The notes: generated from the sequence alone by a model not told the origin. A stretch of 64,000 bases of DNA from Xenopus tropicalis (GCF_000004195.4 NC_030678.2:157087547-157151546); one strand, 5' to 3'; positions 22,288 through 33,320 are shown, counted from the stretch's first letter. Translations and numbers: made by a program.

Positions 22288-24069
22288 ATTGCACAGGGTG
22301 CTACAACATCATCCAATATGAAAGTATTTACTGTAACAAAAATGTAGCCCCATTACATATGCTCTCAGGGGTCTCAGTATAGTCATAGAACCTGCCATAA
22401 TGTAAAAGTGCTGGCAGGGATGGAACCTGGCCAGGGTGCTCCTCCAGCCTTGGGGACCTTCACCAAGATCATTTTTAATTTGTGAAGGTATTCAGGGAAA
22501 TGTCAACCTTCTGTAGCTCTGCCCAGAGGTGCTGCTGGCTTTTAGGGCTTTTTTCTCTGACCTTACAGTAGGATTTCCCACAACAGCAATAGGGTTGAGA
22601 TCTGGGAATTGTGCCAGTCATTTCTTTAAAGATGGTAGGTAGAAGTACAGGAAAGAAAGGGGCCGCTCCAAACCCACTGCCAACGGTAATTAGTACATGC
22701 TTCTCAACAAATTACTCTTGTGGTCAGTTCTCCTCCGGCTGGAAGCCAACAAGGTTCCATGGATCACGATAATGAAGAGAGATACAGCAACTTATGGATT
22801 GGGTCCTGTTAAAAGTAATATTTACTGGTATACATTAAGATTATAAACATGAGCAGCGTTTGCCTTAATCTTTTTAAGGGGACCTGATGCAGAAGTTGCT
22901 GCATCTCTCTACATTACTCTAAAGATGGTAGTCTGGCTTCCATTTTCTTCCCCTAATATGCTTTGCATGTAGCATGTAATTATCTTTTGCATTAGATTAA
23001 TTTGCACTGGTAAAGAGCTGACCACTGGGGACGTTGTTAGAAACATACACATTTTTTAGTGATTCCAAACATTTGAACAATACCATACATGGGGTTGTGT
23101 TCTCATGTTTGGGTGTGATGGGTGTAAATGCAGCGGGGGCCATTGGGGGGTGCAGGGGCCCCTGAGGCAGAAGCCCCAGTGGGCCCTGCACTCCAAAGTC
23201 TGATCCTGGCTACACATGACAAGACCCTGGATAAAGCAGTGTTTCAGGCCCCGCTTGGCCGTTTTATAAGCTTGATCCAAGGTCCAAGAGGGACCTGAAA
23301 TGTCTTTATCCAAGGTCTTGCCATGTGTATCCAATAAAGGCATTTTACTGGAATATGGTGCTACACGCAGTTCTAAGAAATGTCCAATTTTCCTGAATAG
23401 TGAAGTTGCTAGCTAAAAGCCTATTGAGAGTTTCTATAATGGCTTCCATTTAGTGGGGGAAAATTATATTCATTTTCAGATCACCCCACAGCTGTATTAA
23501 CAATCTCATGGTTGTAGACAAAAAGTGAGAGGTAAGGAGGGACAGAGAATTTATTTGTCACACTCGGTATCCCAAAACCCAGAACAATTGCCAAGGTCCC
23601 GGTCACACTTCTGCCTCTAACAGCCACCTTTGGCTTCAGGTGGAGCCCTCTGCTACTCACGTGCCACCAGGTCTTAAAGTGAGAGGACCAGGGCAAAGGT
23701 TCTGAGCAAGCAAGAGAACTGGATCATAGGATGAGGGAGCTTACAGGAATCAGAGTCAGGCAGACCGGGTCAAAACCAAAATTGTAGCGCAGTACACAAT
23801 CAGGATCCAGAGTCAAACAGCCAAAAGGGTCAATCCAGGCAGAATTCGCTCAAAGTCAGGATACAGGCAGGGTCAGAACCAGACAGGTGGGACAGAATGC
23901 GCACCCAGGAACTATGGTAGATAAGGCGTGTGGGAGAAACTGGGAGGTAGGGATTTAAAGGTTAGATAATTAAAGATTCAAAACAGGTGTGTGTAAATAG
24001 TAGCCTGTAGCCAACATTCCTGCCTGGATAACTAAGGATATTATTGAAGTGAACCAAAAACCTGGCAAT
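22288..24069. other. Unclassified; possible old repeat 23560-24000
   Basis: No exons or terminal repeats I can support. The segment 23560-24000 (CAGGAACTATGGTAG, CAGAATTCGCTCAAAGTC and similar) has the texture of an old dispersed repeat but cannot be delimited. Confidence 0.35.
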
Positions 24070-24155
24070 CCTGCTTGAATAGGTGTGAGGCAAGGAAGCT
24101 GCATTGCAAGCGGTGGGTTCCTGGTTCAAATCCAGGCAGGGTGTTACATTATTTA
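24070..24155 (+). mobile_element. tRNA-derived SINE-like remnant (B box)
   Basis: GGTTCAAATCC matches the RNA polymerase III B box (GGTTCRANTCC) and forms a tRNA-like T arm with stem CCTGG/CCAGG. The upstream A box and acceptor pairing are not clear, so this is more likely a SINE head or decayed tRNA pseudogene than a tRNA gene. Confidence 0.35.
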
Positions 24156-24570
24156 ACCATCTCATCAGACAATTTTTTTTTTAAACCCAGCAGCAACCAA
24201 TGTTGTGAATTGACTGAAAGTGTCCCATAACACTACATTCCTTTTTATCATTTGTTCAAAATTGTCAACCAAATAGAAATCTGATTTTAATATTTGCAGG
24301 TATATGGCATACCATAAGCTCTAGAGAGACCGTATCAGCTAATATTAAAGGAGAAAGACACCTATCTGACAACCACAGACCTATCATTGTACCTGCTATA
24401 TAAATACTGACTGCTTCGGATCCTCCTCTGACAGAGCTTGCCAGCTGGACATTGCACAGTTGAAGCTCGGTCCGAATCGGCTTCAACTATGCTCGCTCTT
24501 GTTTGCTTATTGTTGATTATCTGACAGAAGGGGATCAGTGGCATCTGCCAACCACTCTGTGCAACTTTTG
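24156..24570. other. No supported feature
   Basis: A T2-like TTAAAGGAGAAAGAC occurs near 24346 but without a partner. Confidence 0.35.
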
Positions 24571-24665
24571 TAGCACTCTGCACTGTACCGTAGCACTCTG
24601 CACTGTACCGTAGCACTCTGCACTGTACCGTAGCACTCTGCACTGTACTGTAGCACTCTGCACTT
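24571..24665 (+). repeat. 20-bp tandem repeat (about 4.8 units)
   Basis: TAGCACTCTGCACTGTACCG is repeated at 24571, 24591, 24611, 24631 and 24651 with almost no variation. Confidence 0.93.
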
Positions 24666-25340
24666 TTATAGCAGGTACAATGTGCTGGCCAGGGAGAGTG
24701 CAAAGCAGCCCTCTCCTTACCAACTGTATTCCCCCAACAATACAGGGCTTCCTGCTGAGAGCAAGTAGTGCTGCATTCACGGACGGGTTCACAGGTTCTT
24801 TTGCTCTGGTTTGGAGCATGGGGGACCTGGGGCAATTTTTTCAAAGTGGAAAGCATGGCACAAAGTGCAAAGGCATGTAATAAATGATCCTTACAGTCCG
24901 ACCAGCAGTGACTAAACCTCCACACACCTATATGCTCCTTATGCCAATGTTTTAAAGCCATTTATGGTTATCTTTACTTCCAGTGCAAACAATCCTATCT
25001 TCTTTAACACAACAGTGTAGGTCAGTGTTAGAACTGATTTCTGATTGAGTTTCCATCACTGACATGTAAAAACAAGGATACCATGAAAGCAGCTCATATC
25101 AAAGCACTTGATTTTGATTTTTCTGTGCTAAAAATTCAATTGTATTAATTCAATTATTACTCAGGAACGTCCCTGATGGAAAATGTTATAGCTGGCACAT
25201 ACATAATTGATTAGGTATAGGTTAGATGTATAAGAATCATTTATTAAAAGAATAAAAATACATAATAAAATATGATGAACACAAAACCCAATTCTCTATC
25301 ATTTTTGTGGGGTTTGATATTTGGTTTTATTGTGAGTGGT
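24666..25340. other. No supported feature
   Basis: Unique-looking sequence. Confidence 0.45.
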
Positions 25341-25972
25341 TAGAGGTCCCCAATCTTTAACTGGTTACCCAACACTCAACCCATTTTGCCATTGGCTTCA
25401 GTGGCTGGATTACTAGGCAACGCTCAGTCACCACAAAACAAAGAAGCACCCAGAAACATAGCACCTATGGTGTTACAGGTAGTCAGGTACTTGCCAGCCA
25501 GTGCAGTAGATTTTACAAACTCTGGTTGGCAAGTAATTAGGATTGGCCAGATATCTATCTGGCAGGTCTAAACGTCCTGCATTGGTCAGTTGATGTGGTC
25601 CTCTCCTGATGGGTCTACATAGGACCTTTGTATGATCCAACCTTTGTCTTGGGCCAGTCTACTACATGATAGAAAATAAAAGCAAGAACCTAAGGTTGCT
25701 ACAAGTCACTATAGTGCCTAGGTCAATAAATATGTTTCTATTTGTAGACACAGAAATCCTTTGCCCTTTATTAGGCAGCCTCTATGCACACTATCAGCTT
25801 ACAGGGGGCTTTATTTGGTAATAAATCGTGTTTTTATTCAACCAAAACTTGCCCCCAAGTCAGGAATTCAAAAATAACTCTCTGGTTTGGGGGCACTGAG
25901 AGCAACATCCAAGGGGTTGGGGAGCAACATGTTGCCCCTGAGCCACTGGCTGGGGATCACTGTTCTATAGGA
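25341..25972. mobile_element. hAT-like family I copy (GGGATCACTG end)
   Basis: The right part (TTCAACCAAAACTTGCCCCC, GGAGCAACATGTTGCCCCTG) matches 63660-63846 nearly base for base and ends GGGGATCACTG. The left end GGTCCCCAATC is diverged. No clean TSD. Confidence 0.65.
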
Positions 25973-26426
25973 TCTGTCAAAGAGAACTGCCTGTAAAGAT
26001 TCTTTATTGGACAGCACTTTAAAATGTAATAGTTTACCTTTCAGCAAATTTGGGATTATTATGATTTGGCAGCCAACAATGAACAGTGCTCAGGGAAATA
26101 CCTATCAAACTCATCGCCATGTTCTAATTATACTGCCATAAGCACGGTGAAAGCAGTGGTCAAACATGTGTAAGAAGCAACTGCTGTACCTAATATGCCA
26201 CAATACACTCAGGATCAGCAGGATATACAGGGATGTCCATATGTACAATTTGGCCCGAGGCCAGTCAGGTGACCCAAACCCCAGACCACCTTTGATCTTG
26301 TTAAAATAACAGCACTGCTATAGGTTCATTAAAAAACCCAAGTTCCAAAGTGTTATACTTTAGAATACAAGTTAATTACAAAGTGAATTTTTCCTTTACA
26401 CTTCTAGAAACATGACTTCTAATTAC
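25973..26426. other. No supported feature
   Basis: Unique-looking sequence. Confidence 0.4.
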
Positions 26427-26640
26427 CAGAAGGTCCCCTCTTTCTGGCTTTCTCATTGCCAATCGATGTGCTCTGCTGTGCATATGAACCGGGGATTGCA
26501 GCACTCGCAAGAGAAGAGCTGTCAGATGTTCCCCCCACCTGTAAAGACTGTCTGGCTGATCTACAGGCTTATGCCACGCAGCTTTGCTCTCCCTCCTGCT
26601 GCAACTCACCTGGAACCTGCAGAACTGTACAATCTCCTTA
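26427..26640 (+). other. Possible orphan exon or pseudo-exon (weak)
   Basis: A frame with balanced composition and no tandem repetition encodes a stretch including REELSDVPPTCKDCLADLQ followed by a cysteine-rich tail. A possible 3' splice site (GGATTGCAG) precedes the frame. I recognise no family, there is no donor or second exon, and the opposite strand is also open, so chance is a real alternative. Confidence 0.12.
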
Positions 26641-27135
26641 ATGTCATGGCTGATCAATTGGCTCCCATGCCACAGGCTGTCAGTCAACTGCTATGAGAGA
26701 ATGGAACCCTTTTCATTAATGCCATAGAATTATAAACCTAAACCTACTCAGTTTACTAATCCCTATAGCAGTCCTTGCTTCTTTTGAAAATGTATGGATG
26801 TAGCTCAGGAAAAGCCTGAGCGGACTGAGGTTGATTCAGAAATCCACCCTTCCTAGTTTGGCTGAGACAGGCAATGCTGCTCTTCATTACTACCAGACCT
26901 ACAGAGATCAGAACATAATTACCAATCATTTCATCCTAACGTTAGATTAAATTCATCTAATGTTACAAAACCATATAACAGGATATGCTCTCTCATCATT
27001 TATAATAAAGCAATGTGAAGAAGACAAATGTGAAGAAAAAACATCTTGCTGCTTCTATAAATTAATTAAGCAAGTAATTAATGCCAGGTGTTGGTAATCA
27101 AGAGCACATGATTATCTGGGGGAAGCGCTTACCCA
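26641..27135. other. No supported feature
   Basis: Unique-looking sequence up to the first TA tract. Confidence 0.4.
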
Positions 27136-27221
27136 TATATATATATATATATATATAATCCACATTGAATCGGCACTCACCACTCCAAAAGCACTCGCCG
27201 GGTGCTAACCAAAGGGTAGAC

Positions 27222-27425
27222 AGTAGTTTTGCAGAAAGCACTCACAGCATGGATAAAGTAAAAAGTTTTCTTTGTATTTATTCAGAACATCGCATCTACG
27301 CGTTTCGATCCTCGTGGGATCCTGATGACGATCCCACGAGGATCGAAACGCGTAGATGCGATGTTCTGAATAAATACAAAGAAAACTTTTTACTTTATCC
27401 ATGCTGTGAGTGCTTTCTGCAAAAC

Positions 27426-27429
<4 letters not shown>
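27222..27429. repeat. Palindrome 1: 100-bp arms, 8-bp spacer
   Basis: Arms 27222-27321 and 27330-27429 are reverse complements with no mismatch that I could find. The spacer is CTGATGAC. The outer right arm runs directly into (TA)n; the left arm is followed outward by the longer tail and then (TA)n at 27136. Confidence 0.95.
27322..27354 (+). ncRNA. Hammerhead-ribozyme-like core
   Basis: CTGATGA (27322-27328), one extra C, stem GATCC/GGATC with loop CACGA, then GAAA (27345-27348) and ACGCGTA giving a two-pair stem III (AC/GU) before the expected cleavage site. This matches the hammerhead core CUGANGA...GAAA with the very short stem III reported for PLE-associated hammerheads. The extra base before stem II is non-canonical. 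Self-cleavage is not shown. Confidence 0.45.
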
Positions 27430-27459
<30 letters not shown>

Positions 27460-27461
<2 letters not shown>

Positions 27462-27564
27462 ACAGAGAGCTGCACACAAAAGGACTTAGCATTTAGTGAA
27501 GAAATTTATTGAAAAAAAATCCAACGTTTCGAGTACTAACTGTACTCTTCTTCAGGGTTCCTAT
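27460..27564 (-). mobile_element. Single PLE-type end with degenerate hammerhead-like core
   Basis: On the minus strand CTGAAGA (27555-27549), a stem GAGTAC/GTACTC, GAAACGTTGG (27530-27521), a CAATAAATTTC block and a GTGCAGCTCTC tail, bounded by (TA)n on both sides. The CTGATGA box is changed to CTGAAGA, which violates the hammerhead consensus. Confidence 0.5.
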
Positions 27565-27651
27565 ATATATATATATAGGAACAAGTGAAAGCAGGCACTC
27601 ACGTATACCAAGGTATTAATTTGCCTGGGTGCAGGATAAGTTGTCATGCAG

Positions 27652-27860
27652 AACTGGAAAATATATGCCGCACTCACAGGTCTTAGGTGCAAAAACAAAA
27701 GGTTTTTATTTAGCTCAAAAACTGACATTTCGGCCGCCTAAGCAGCCTTTCCCACTTTGAGAAAGGCTGCTTAGGCGGCCGAAACGTCAGTTTTTGAGCT
27801 AAATAAAAACCTTTTGTTTTTGCACCGAAGACCTGTGAGTGCGGCATATAATTTCCAGTT
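27652..27860. repeat. Palindrome 2: 100-bp arms, 9-bp spacer
   Basis: Arms 27652-27751 and 27761-27860, about four mismatches. Each arm carries GCCGAAACGTC (C>T damaged in the left arm), an AATAAAAACC block and TGTGAGTGCGGC. The right arm meets (TA)n at 27861; on the left a tail (27578-27651) leads to another TA tract. Confidence 0.93.
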
Positions 27861-27880
27861 ATATATATATATATATATAT

Positions 27881-28139
27881 ATAGTAATAAGCAGTGTCAG
27901 CACTCACAGGGTTTCATGATAATATCCAAAAGGGGACACATTGGTTGATGGAAATGCTGGTGAGTTTTATTGTTCCTACGTTTCGGTTCCCCACTGGAAC
28001 CTTCGTCAGGGAAACGAAGGTTCCAGTGGGGAACCGAAACGTAGGAACAATAAAACTCACCAGCATTTGCATCAACCAATATGTCTCCTTTTGGATATTA
28101 TCATGAAACCCTGTGAGTGCTGACACTGCTTATTACTAT
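27881..28139. repeat. Palindrome 3: 126-bp arms, 7-bp spacer
   Basis: Arms 27881-28006 and 28014-28139 differ at roughly four positions. Each contains AACCGAAACGTAGG, CAATAAAACTCACC and TGTGAGTGCTGACACTGC. After the right arm the insert continues to 28208 with a CACCCAGG...CCCCATTGTGGAT tail before (TA)n. Confidence 0.93.
27975..28009 (-). ncRNA. Hammerhead-ribozyme-like core (second instance)
   Basis: Minus strand: CTGACGA (28009-28003), one extra A, stem GGTTCC/GGAACC with its loop, then GAAACGTAGG (27984-27975). CUGANGA and GAAA are both intact. As at 27322 one base separates the first box from stem II, so this spacing looks like a family property. Activity unproven. Confidence 0.42.
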
Positions 28140-28208
28140 TTTACAACTCCCGCTCTGGCACCCAGGTATTGTAAGGAACTTTTTTGGACTGCTCCCCATT
28201 GTGGATTT

Positions 28209-28261
<53 letters not shown>

Positions 28262-28264
<3 letters not shown>

Positions 28265-28398
28265 TGCATGGAAAGGCCAGCACTCACGGGACTTTTAGCA
28301 ACAGTAAAAAATAAAAGATTTTACCAAAACTTTTGGTAAAATCTTTTATTTTTTACTGTTGCTAAAAGTCCCGTGAGTGCTGGCCTTTCCATGCACCT
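28262..28398. repeat. Palindrome 4: 68-bp perfect arms, 1-bp spacer
   Basis: Arms 28262-28329 and 28331-28398 are perfectly complementary around C28330. The GAAACG core has been lost at the centre, but the outer GTGAGTGCTGGCC motif and the downstream CACCCGGG...GGAGTGC tail identify the same family. (TA)n of about 50 bp lies immediately to the left. Confidence 0.93.
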
Positions 28399-28466
28399 AG
28401 ATTTATTTTTTACTGGCATTAGCACCCGGGCATTTTCTATTGTTTGTGGAGTGCTACCTGTCCTGG

Positions 28467-28501
<35 letters not shown>

Positions 28502-28580
28502 AACAGGTCAAAGCAGGCACTCACGTATAATGAAGTAATAATTTGCCTGAATGCGGTATATATATATATATATATATAAA

Positions 28581-30280
28581 ACACTGAACAAATATTGTTG
28601 GAATATTTCGAGGAAAACCCCACCAGACTTTGGGAATAATGTCCAACAGATGATGCCAAAAGCTTCTATGGCCCCAATGAGAAAAGCAATATTTGGCAAA
28701 ACCAAACAAACTGAAATATCACATGACTACAAAAAACATCCACAGTTATCTAGCGGGGTGTCGTGGTGATGTTTAGCGGTTGTTATGAAGCCACAGGACC
28801 TAAAGGCATTACAATCATTGAGTCCATTATGAACTTGTCTTGATTATTCTAGAGAAAAGTAAGAGACTATCTGTATGAAAACTAAAGCTTTACCAGAAAT
28901 GGATTATGTGATGTAAAAATAAGTATTGGCAGATCTATTACTAGATCCCATCAATGTTTTTTCTGGGGGGGGGGGCTGACATAGCATTGGTGGAAATAAG
29001 TGGGGTAACACCCCTATAGCAGTTACAAAGTGTGTGAATCCTATTTCATTTTCAACACAACTTATATGAAGTTACAAGTGCTTTTGTTCCACATTGGCTT
29101 CCGTCAGTGTAACCTTTATATCACGTTTAAACAATTTCTTCCTGCAATTTCACAATCTCCCACGGTGCAGCAAAACACTTCTTGTGATAAACAAGTACAA
29201 GGTATCTGCTGTCTGCTGTGCACGACAAAACCAGCCAAACAATGTTACAATGGCCCGTGTGATGCTCATTCTTGCCTCCCCATTTAGAATTCCCCTAGAT
29301 AAAAGGAAGTTCCACCTTTATTCAAAAGGATCTATTTTTTCTTTAAATTACTTTCCATTACCATAATTGCCATTTTAAACATCCGCGGGATGACAGTTGA
29401 GTGAAAAGATTTCGGCGTGATTTTTTGTAAAGAGTTTTAATTAAAAATTACAAGCTATTCTCTTCTTAATCATATATTCTCAGCGTCTCCCAGCGAGTCC
29501 TTGACTTTCTGAGCTCTGCCATTCCTTCACACTGCAGGGTATTGATAAGCAGCACGGGCACGTTAAATCCAGCACACATAATCATTCTGAAGTGCCAGAT
29601 TGTGCAGATTTTGCAGACCATGATGCAAACGTATTAAAAATTGTTTCTCCAGATCTGACAGAAAGCCAAGGTCTGCAAAACATCTAGTAGAAAGCCAGGA
29701 AAAACAGAAATACAGCCTTTTACTCTCCTTGATTGCTCTTTTTATTGGAAAATAAGTACCTTTAGATTTGGAACTCAATTTCGTCAATGGCAAAACACAA
29801 TTTTTTCTTTATTTTTCCATGGGAGCTTTGTTTATTAACGTAATTAATGCATTTTTTTAGTACACTGCATGGCCAAAAGTACGTGAGTACCTGCCTGCTA
29901 ACATCTCAAGGGTATAAAAGGAAAACTATACCCACAGGATGAATACTTAGCCAACAGATATTTTATCATTAAAGATCATTTAAGAATCTTACAAAACTAG
30001 AACATATATATATCAGTAATTGCCCTTTTACATCCTTAACCTTAAGCCACAATTTTGCGATGGTCTGTGTGCTCCCTATGGGGAATGATGGAGTATGGCA
30101 TTAGTGTAACCATAAATGACCTGGTTCTGGTTTCATGCAGGTTAAGGTTTCAGAATCTGAGCTCTGTTTTGGCAAATGCTGAGCAAAAAGCAAAATACTC
30201 AAGTTAAACAGATAACACCAAAAATAGGGTGACATTTTAGGACATCTGCCTAGGTTTAAATAACAGCCAAGAATCTAGGA
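28581..30280. other. Long stretch without supported features
   Basis: No tandem arrays, terminal repeats or credible exons. Contains a G9 run near 28968. The minus-strand frame 29563-29793 has no recognisable domain. Confidence 0.45.
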
Positions 30281-30562
30281 CATTGATCCCCAACCAGTGG
30301 CTCGAAGGCAACATGTTGCTCCCCAACCCTTTGAATATTGCTCCCAGTGGCCCCAAAGCAGGTGCTTATTTGGGAATTTGTGGCTTGGAGGCAAGTTGTG
30401 GTTGCAAAAAAACCCAGTTTAATGCCAAAAAGATCCTTCTGTAGGCTGCCAGTCCAGATAGGGGCTACCAAATAGCCAACCATAGCTCTTATTTATGCTT
30501 GTGTTGCTACCCAACACTTTTTCCACTTGAATGTGGCTTATGAGTTTAAAAGGTTGATGTAA
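30281..30562. mobile_element. hAT-like family I copy (CATTGATCCCCAACC end)
   Basis: The left end CATTGATCCCCAACCAGTGG is the inverted form of the right ends at 25972 and 63846, and the following GGCAACATGTTGCTCCCCAA matches. The right end near 30562 is diverged (AGGTTGATG). No clean TSD. Confidence 0.6.
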
Positions 30563-32637
30563 AGAGAAGAGATAAAACCTATATTTCAAGCAACTACACA
30601 CACAACAGTGTAACTAGTAGCAGCTATGCCCATCAACAATAATTTTTTATGGAAGAAACCTTTCTTGAAAAAGAAAAAAACAACCCTTACAGACTCTTAT
30701 GCCTCCCTGGAAGCACACACTCTACTTTACGTTTTTCTTTTGGCCCTTGACCAATGTGTGGTTTCTGGGAATTCCAAAAGCCAAGTTTCATATAAAAATC
30801 TTATATAGAACAGTTGCACAATATTTCTTTCACAATGTCTGGTGTTGGGGTGGGAACAGCAGTGCTGAATGGTGTCTGGCTTTTGTTTCACATGGAACAG
30901 AGATGAAGAAGATGCTGCTGCCATGGATAGCTAAGGTAGCCTCTACACTGCTACAGCTAACAGTAAACATTCACCAATATCTCAATTTTGTCAAAATGGA
31001 AGGCAAAACAGAGGAACATTCTGCAAATACAGTATCTGTCTAATATTTTTTCCCAAGTTTGGCTCTTCAACTGTTCCTGACCTATATCAGTCAGCATGGT
31101 TTAATATATTGTAAGACAATGCTGAGAACGGTAGCATGGAACAGCCAGGGACCCAGACTTAATAAGCTGAGATTTATGACATAAGCAGACAGTGTCATCA
31201 TTAAGTTTCTCTTATACCAACAAGTTCATGAACCAAATCCTTTTAAATGATGTAATTAAGAAATAAAAAAACCACTCACATACCGTATCTGGCCCCCAGG
31301 CCTCTGTCTGTATTGCCCTCTTTAATTTATAAGTTCATCTTTGCAGATAACTTCAATAAGAGAAAATACAGTACCTTGAGATGGAACATTGCAGCCTTCC
31401 TTGTCCTGAGCTGCTCCCCAGTGCTGGAAGTGAAAATTACAGCAGCAAGATTCTACAAAATATTTATCACAATACACACAACCTTGGCTTCCATGACTCA
31501 CGACTGACTGACAGTGTATTTGTAGCACTAAATGATAGCACACACCATATACCATTATACAGGCAGCACTTATGGTTCTTTAGTGATTTCTCTACAGTAT
31601 ACTTCTTTTCTTGAAGTGTGGTATTTAATATAGTATATACCAATCATAATAATTGGCAAAACCCATGATCATCTGCATTTGTGCTCAGTTGTTGCTGAAC
31701 CTTCAGTTACTTGCAGACAAAGTTCTAGAACCTTATCAAATAATGAAGGCATTGGTTTCAGGCCCACAAAATTGTCCCAAACTCAACAACTCATCTGTAT
31801 AGATGAAATAGTCTCCTATGAGTTAGCCTACTTACAGCCTTCTCCAGTTGAGCATCCTCAGAAACCTATGACTTGGTAGTTTTGGTTACTGGCTTAAAGT
31901 GGGCACCCCCAACCTCTTTCATGTAGACCAGAGTTGTCCAGCTTATTACATGTAGTGGGCTGATTATTTCTCCTATAGGATGTTTGAGGGTTGGAATAAA
32001 TTGAAATATTGATGTCATACAGTGAAGGCTTTGAAGCCTTTTAGTAGGCTGGGGGCCATAAAAATGCTTTGGGGGGGCCACATTCGTGCCAAGGGGTCTT
32101 CACTTTGACACAAACTTTTATATGAAGGTGTCTTAAGACATTTTGTTGGTGTTCCTAATTGGCAGTTGACTGTCTGGGGTCTAATTAGACAGGATGGTCA
32201 AGTCCTACTCTCTGCATATTAGTTACCCTCATCCCAAAGGAAACACCTTGAAATAAAGAAATAAGTCACACTGAAATATTTTTAATATTATATTATATGT
32301 TGAGCAAACATGGAGCTCCAAACCAAAGTGGTGCTGATTGTAAAGCAAATGGGTTACTTAATCTTAAAGTTCACACATTGCCACACACATTGGTATTTTA
32401 AAAGTAATTCACATGCTAAAGGGAAGTAAATGTAGATCCAAATCAAGGCAAAGGGTGGGGTGTCTGCCATGGGCCATGGTGTCAGTGGGTGGAGTTATCA
32501 AGTAGCAATCTGCTATTGGCTGATTGCCACACCATTCAGTTTTAAGCCCTCTCTGGATTTTCCAATTTGGAAATTGAGACAAGCAATTTTAACCTTGACT
32601 ACCCTTCTGAAAACCGGACAGGTGGCAACCCTTGACA
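30563..32637. other. Mostly unclassified; hAT-like fragments near 31930 and 32460
   Basis: CAGAGTTGTCCAGCTT near 31930 with GGGGGCCATAAA near 32050 resembles the TGTCCAACT hAT family. ACAGGTGGCAACCCT ending near 32632 is a family end also seen at 38976 and 41990. No exons supported. Confidence 0.35.
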
Positions 32638-32738
32638 AGACCCTAGTACCCAGACTCTAGTACCCAGACTCTAGTACCCAGACCCTAGTACCCAGACCCT
32701 AGTACCCAGACCCTAGTACCCAGACCCTAGTACCCAGA
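32638..32738 (+). repeat. 14-bp tandem repeat (about 7 units)
   Basis: TAGTACCCAGACYC repeated head to tail with one T/C variant position; the first units carry ACTC, the later ones ACCC. Confidence 0.93.
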
Positions 32739-33099
32739 ATACATAAATTGATAGCATTTTCTCTAACTGAGGTGGTACTGATGGTTCCTGACCACAGATC
32801 AATGCAAAGGGAAAAGACATGGATTACAATATGGAACCCATTCTAACTATATCTGTAATCTTCCAGTAAACGCTTTCACATAGCAGTTTGCTAAAGGGAC
32901 TTATTCCCTTGAACGTTTTCTGCCAATAAGGAACTGTAAATCCTATGGAATAATAAAAGCTCTTTTCTCCACCATGGCTCCAAGTGCATGGGAACATCTC
33001 CTGCATACATATCAGAGTAAATAATCAGAGAAATGGATGAGGGGTACTTAACAAAACATTAAAATAAAATGACTGCATCTTTCTAATGTCACCTTCCAA
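32739..33099. other. No supported feature
   Basis: Unique-looking sequence. Confidence 0.4.
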
Positions 33100-33320
33100 G
33101 CCACGTATGATGTAGCTGGCAGCGGTTACTGGCGCAGAGAAGGAAAGCCACAATAACTTATATACGCTCGCTGCTGCTGCTGCTGCATAACAAGTCAGAT
33201 CTCTGTGTGCGGCCGCGTGCGTTTGGCTCTGCTGTGCTCCAACTGCTCCGTGTCAGTCACAGCTTTCCAGCCAAGAACATCAGCTCCACCTGTGGGACCG
33301 CAGCTAACACCGAGGATATT
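33100..33320. promoter_or_regulatory. Possible promoter / first-exon region
   Basis: A GC- and CpG-enriched, non-repetitive patch in AT-rich surroundings, with GCGGCCGC at 33210 and a (CTG)n tract at 33171. On the minus strand TATATAAG lies next to GCGAGCG near 33160, a TATA-box-like position that would drive leftward transcription. No initiating frame or splice donor is convincing on either strand. Confidence 0.2.

Larger units (their letters stand above)
27136..28580. mobile_element. Cluster of PLE-type end sequences in (TA)n tracts
   Basis: Seven (TA)n tracts (about 27136, 27429, 27565, 27861, 28209, 28471, 28556) separate inserts built on one plan: a hammerhead-like core ending GAAACG, an AATAAA-type A/T-rich block, then TGTGAGTGC, and in the longer copies a tail of CACCCGG...GGAGTG...ATTGTGGAT abutting (TA)n. 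Four inserts are head-to-head palindromes; others are single. These features recall the terminal repeats of Penelope-like retroelements. No protein is encoded. Confidence 0.6.

Noticed and set aside
24085..24145. Functional tRNA gene
   Set aside because: Only the T arm and B box are convincing; the acceptor stem, A box and anticodon arm do not form.
27136..28580. CRISPR-like array
   Set aside because: Spacer-repeat regularity is absent; the repeats are palindromes with different sequences in a vertebrate genome.
27165..28769. Tyrosine/isoleucine-rich small proteins on both strands
   Set aside because: They translate (TA)n tracts (YIYIYI) and the palindromes next to them.
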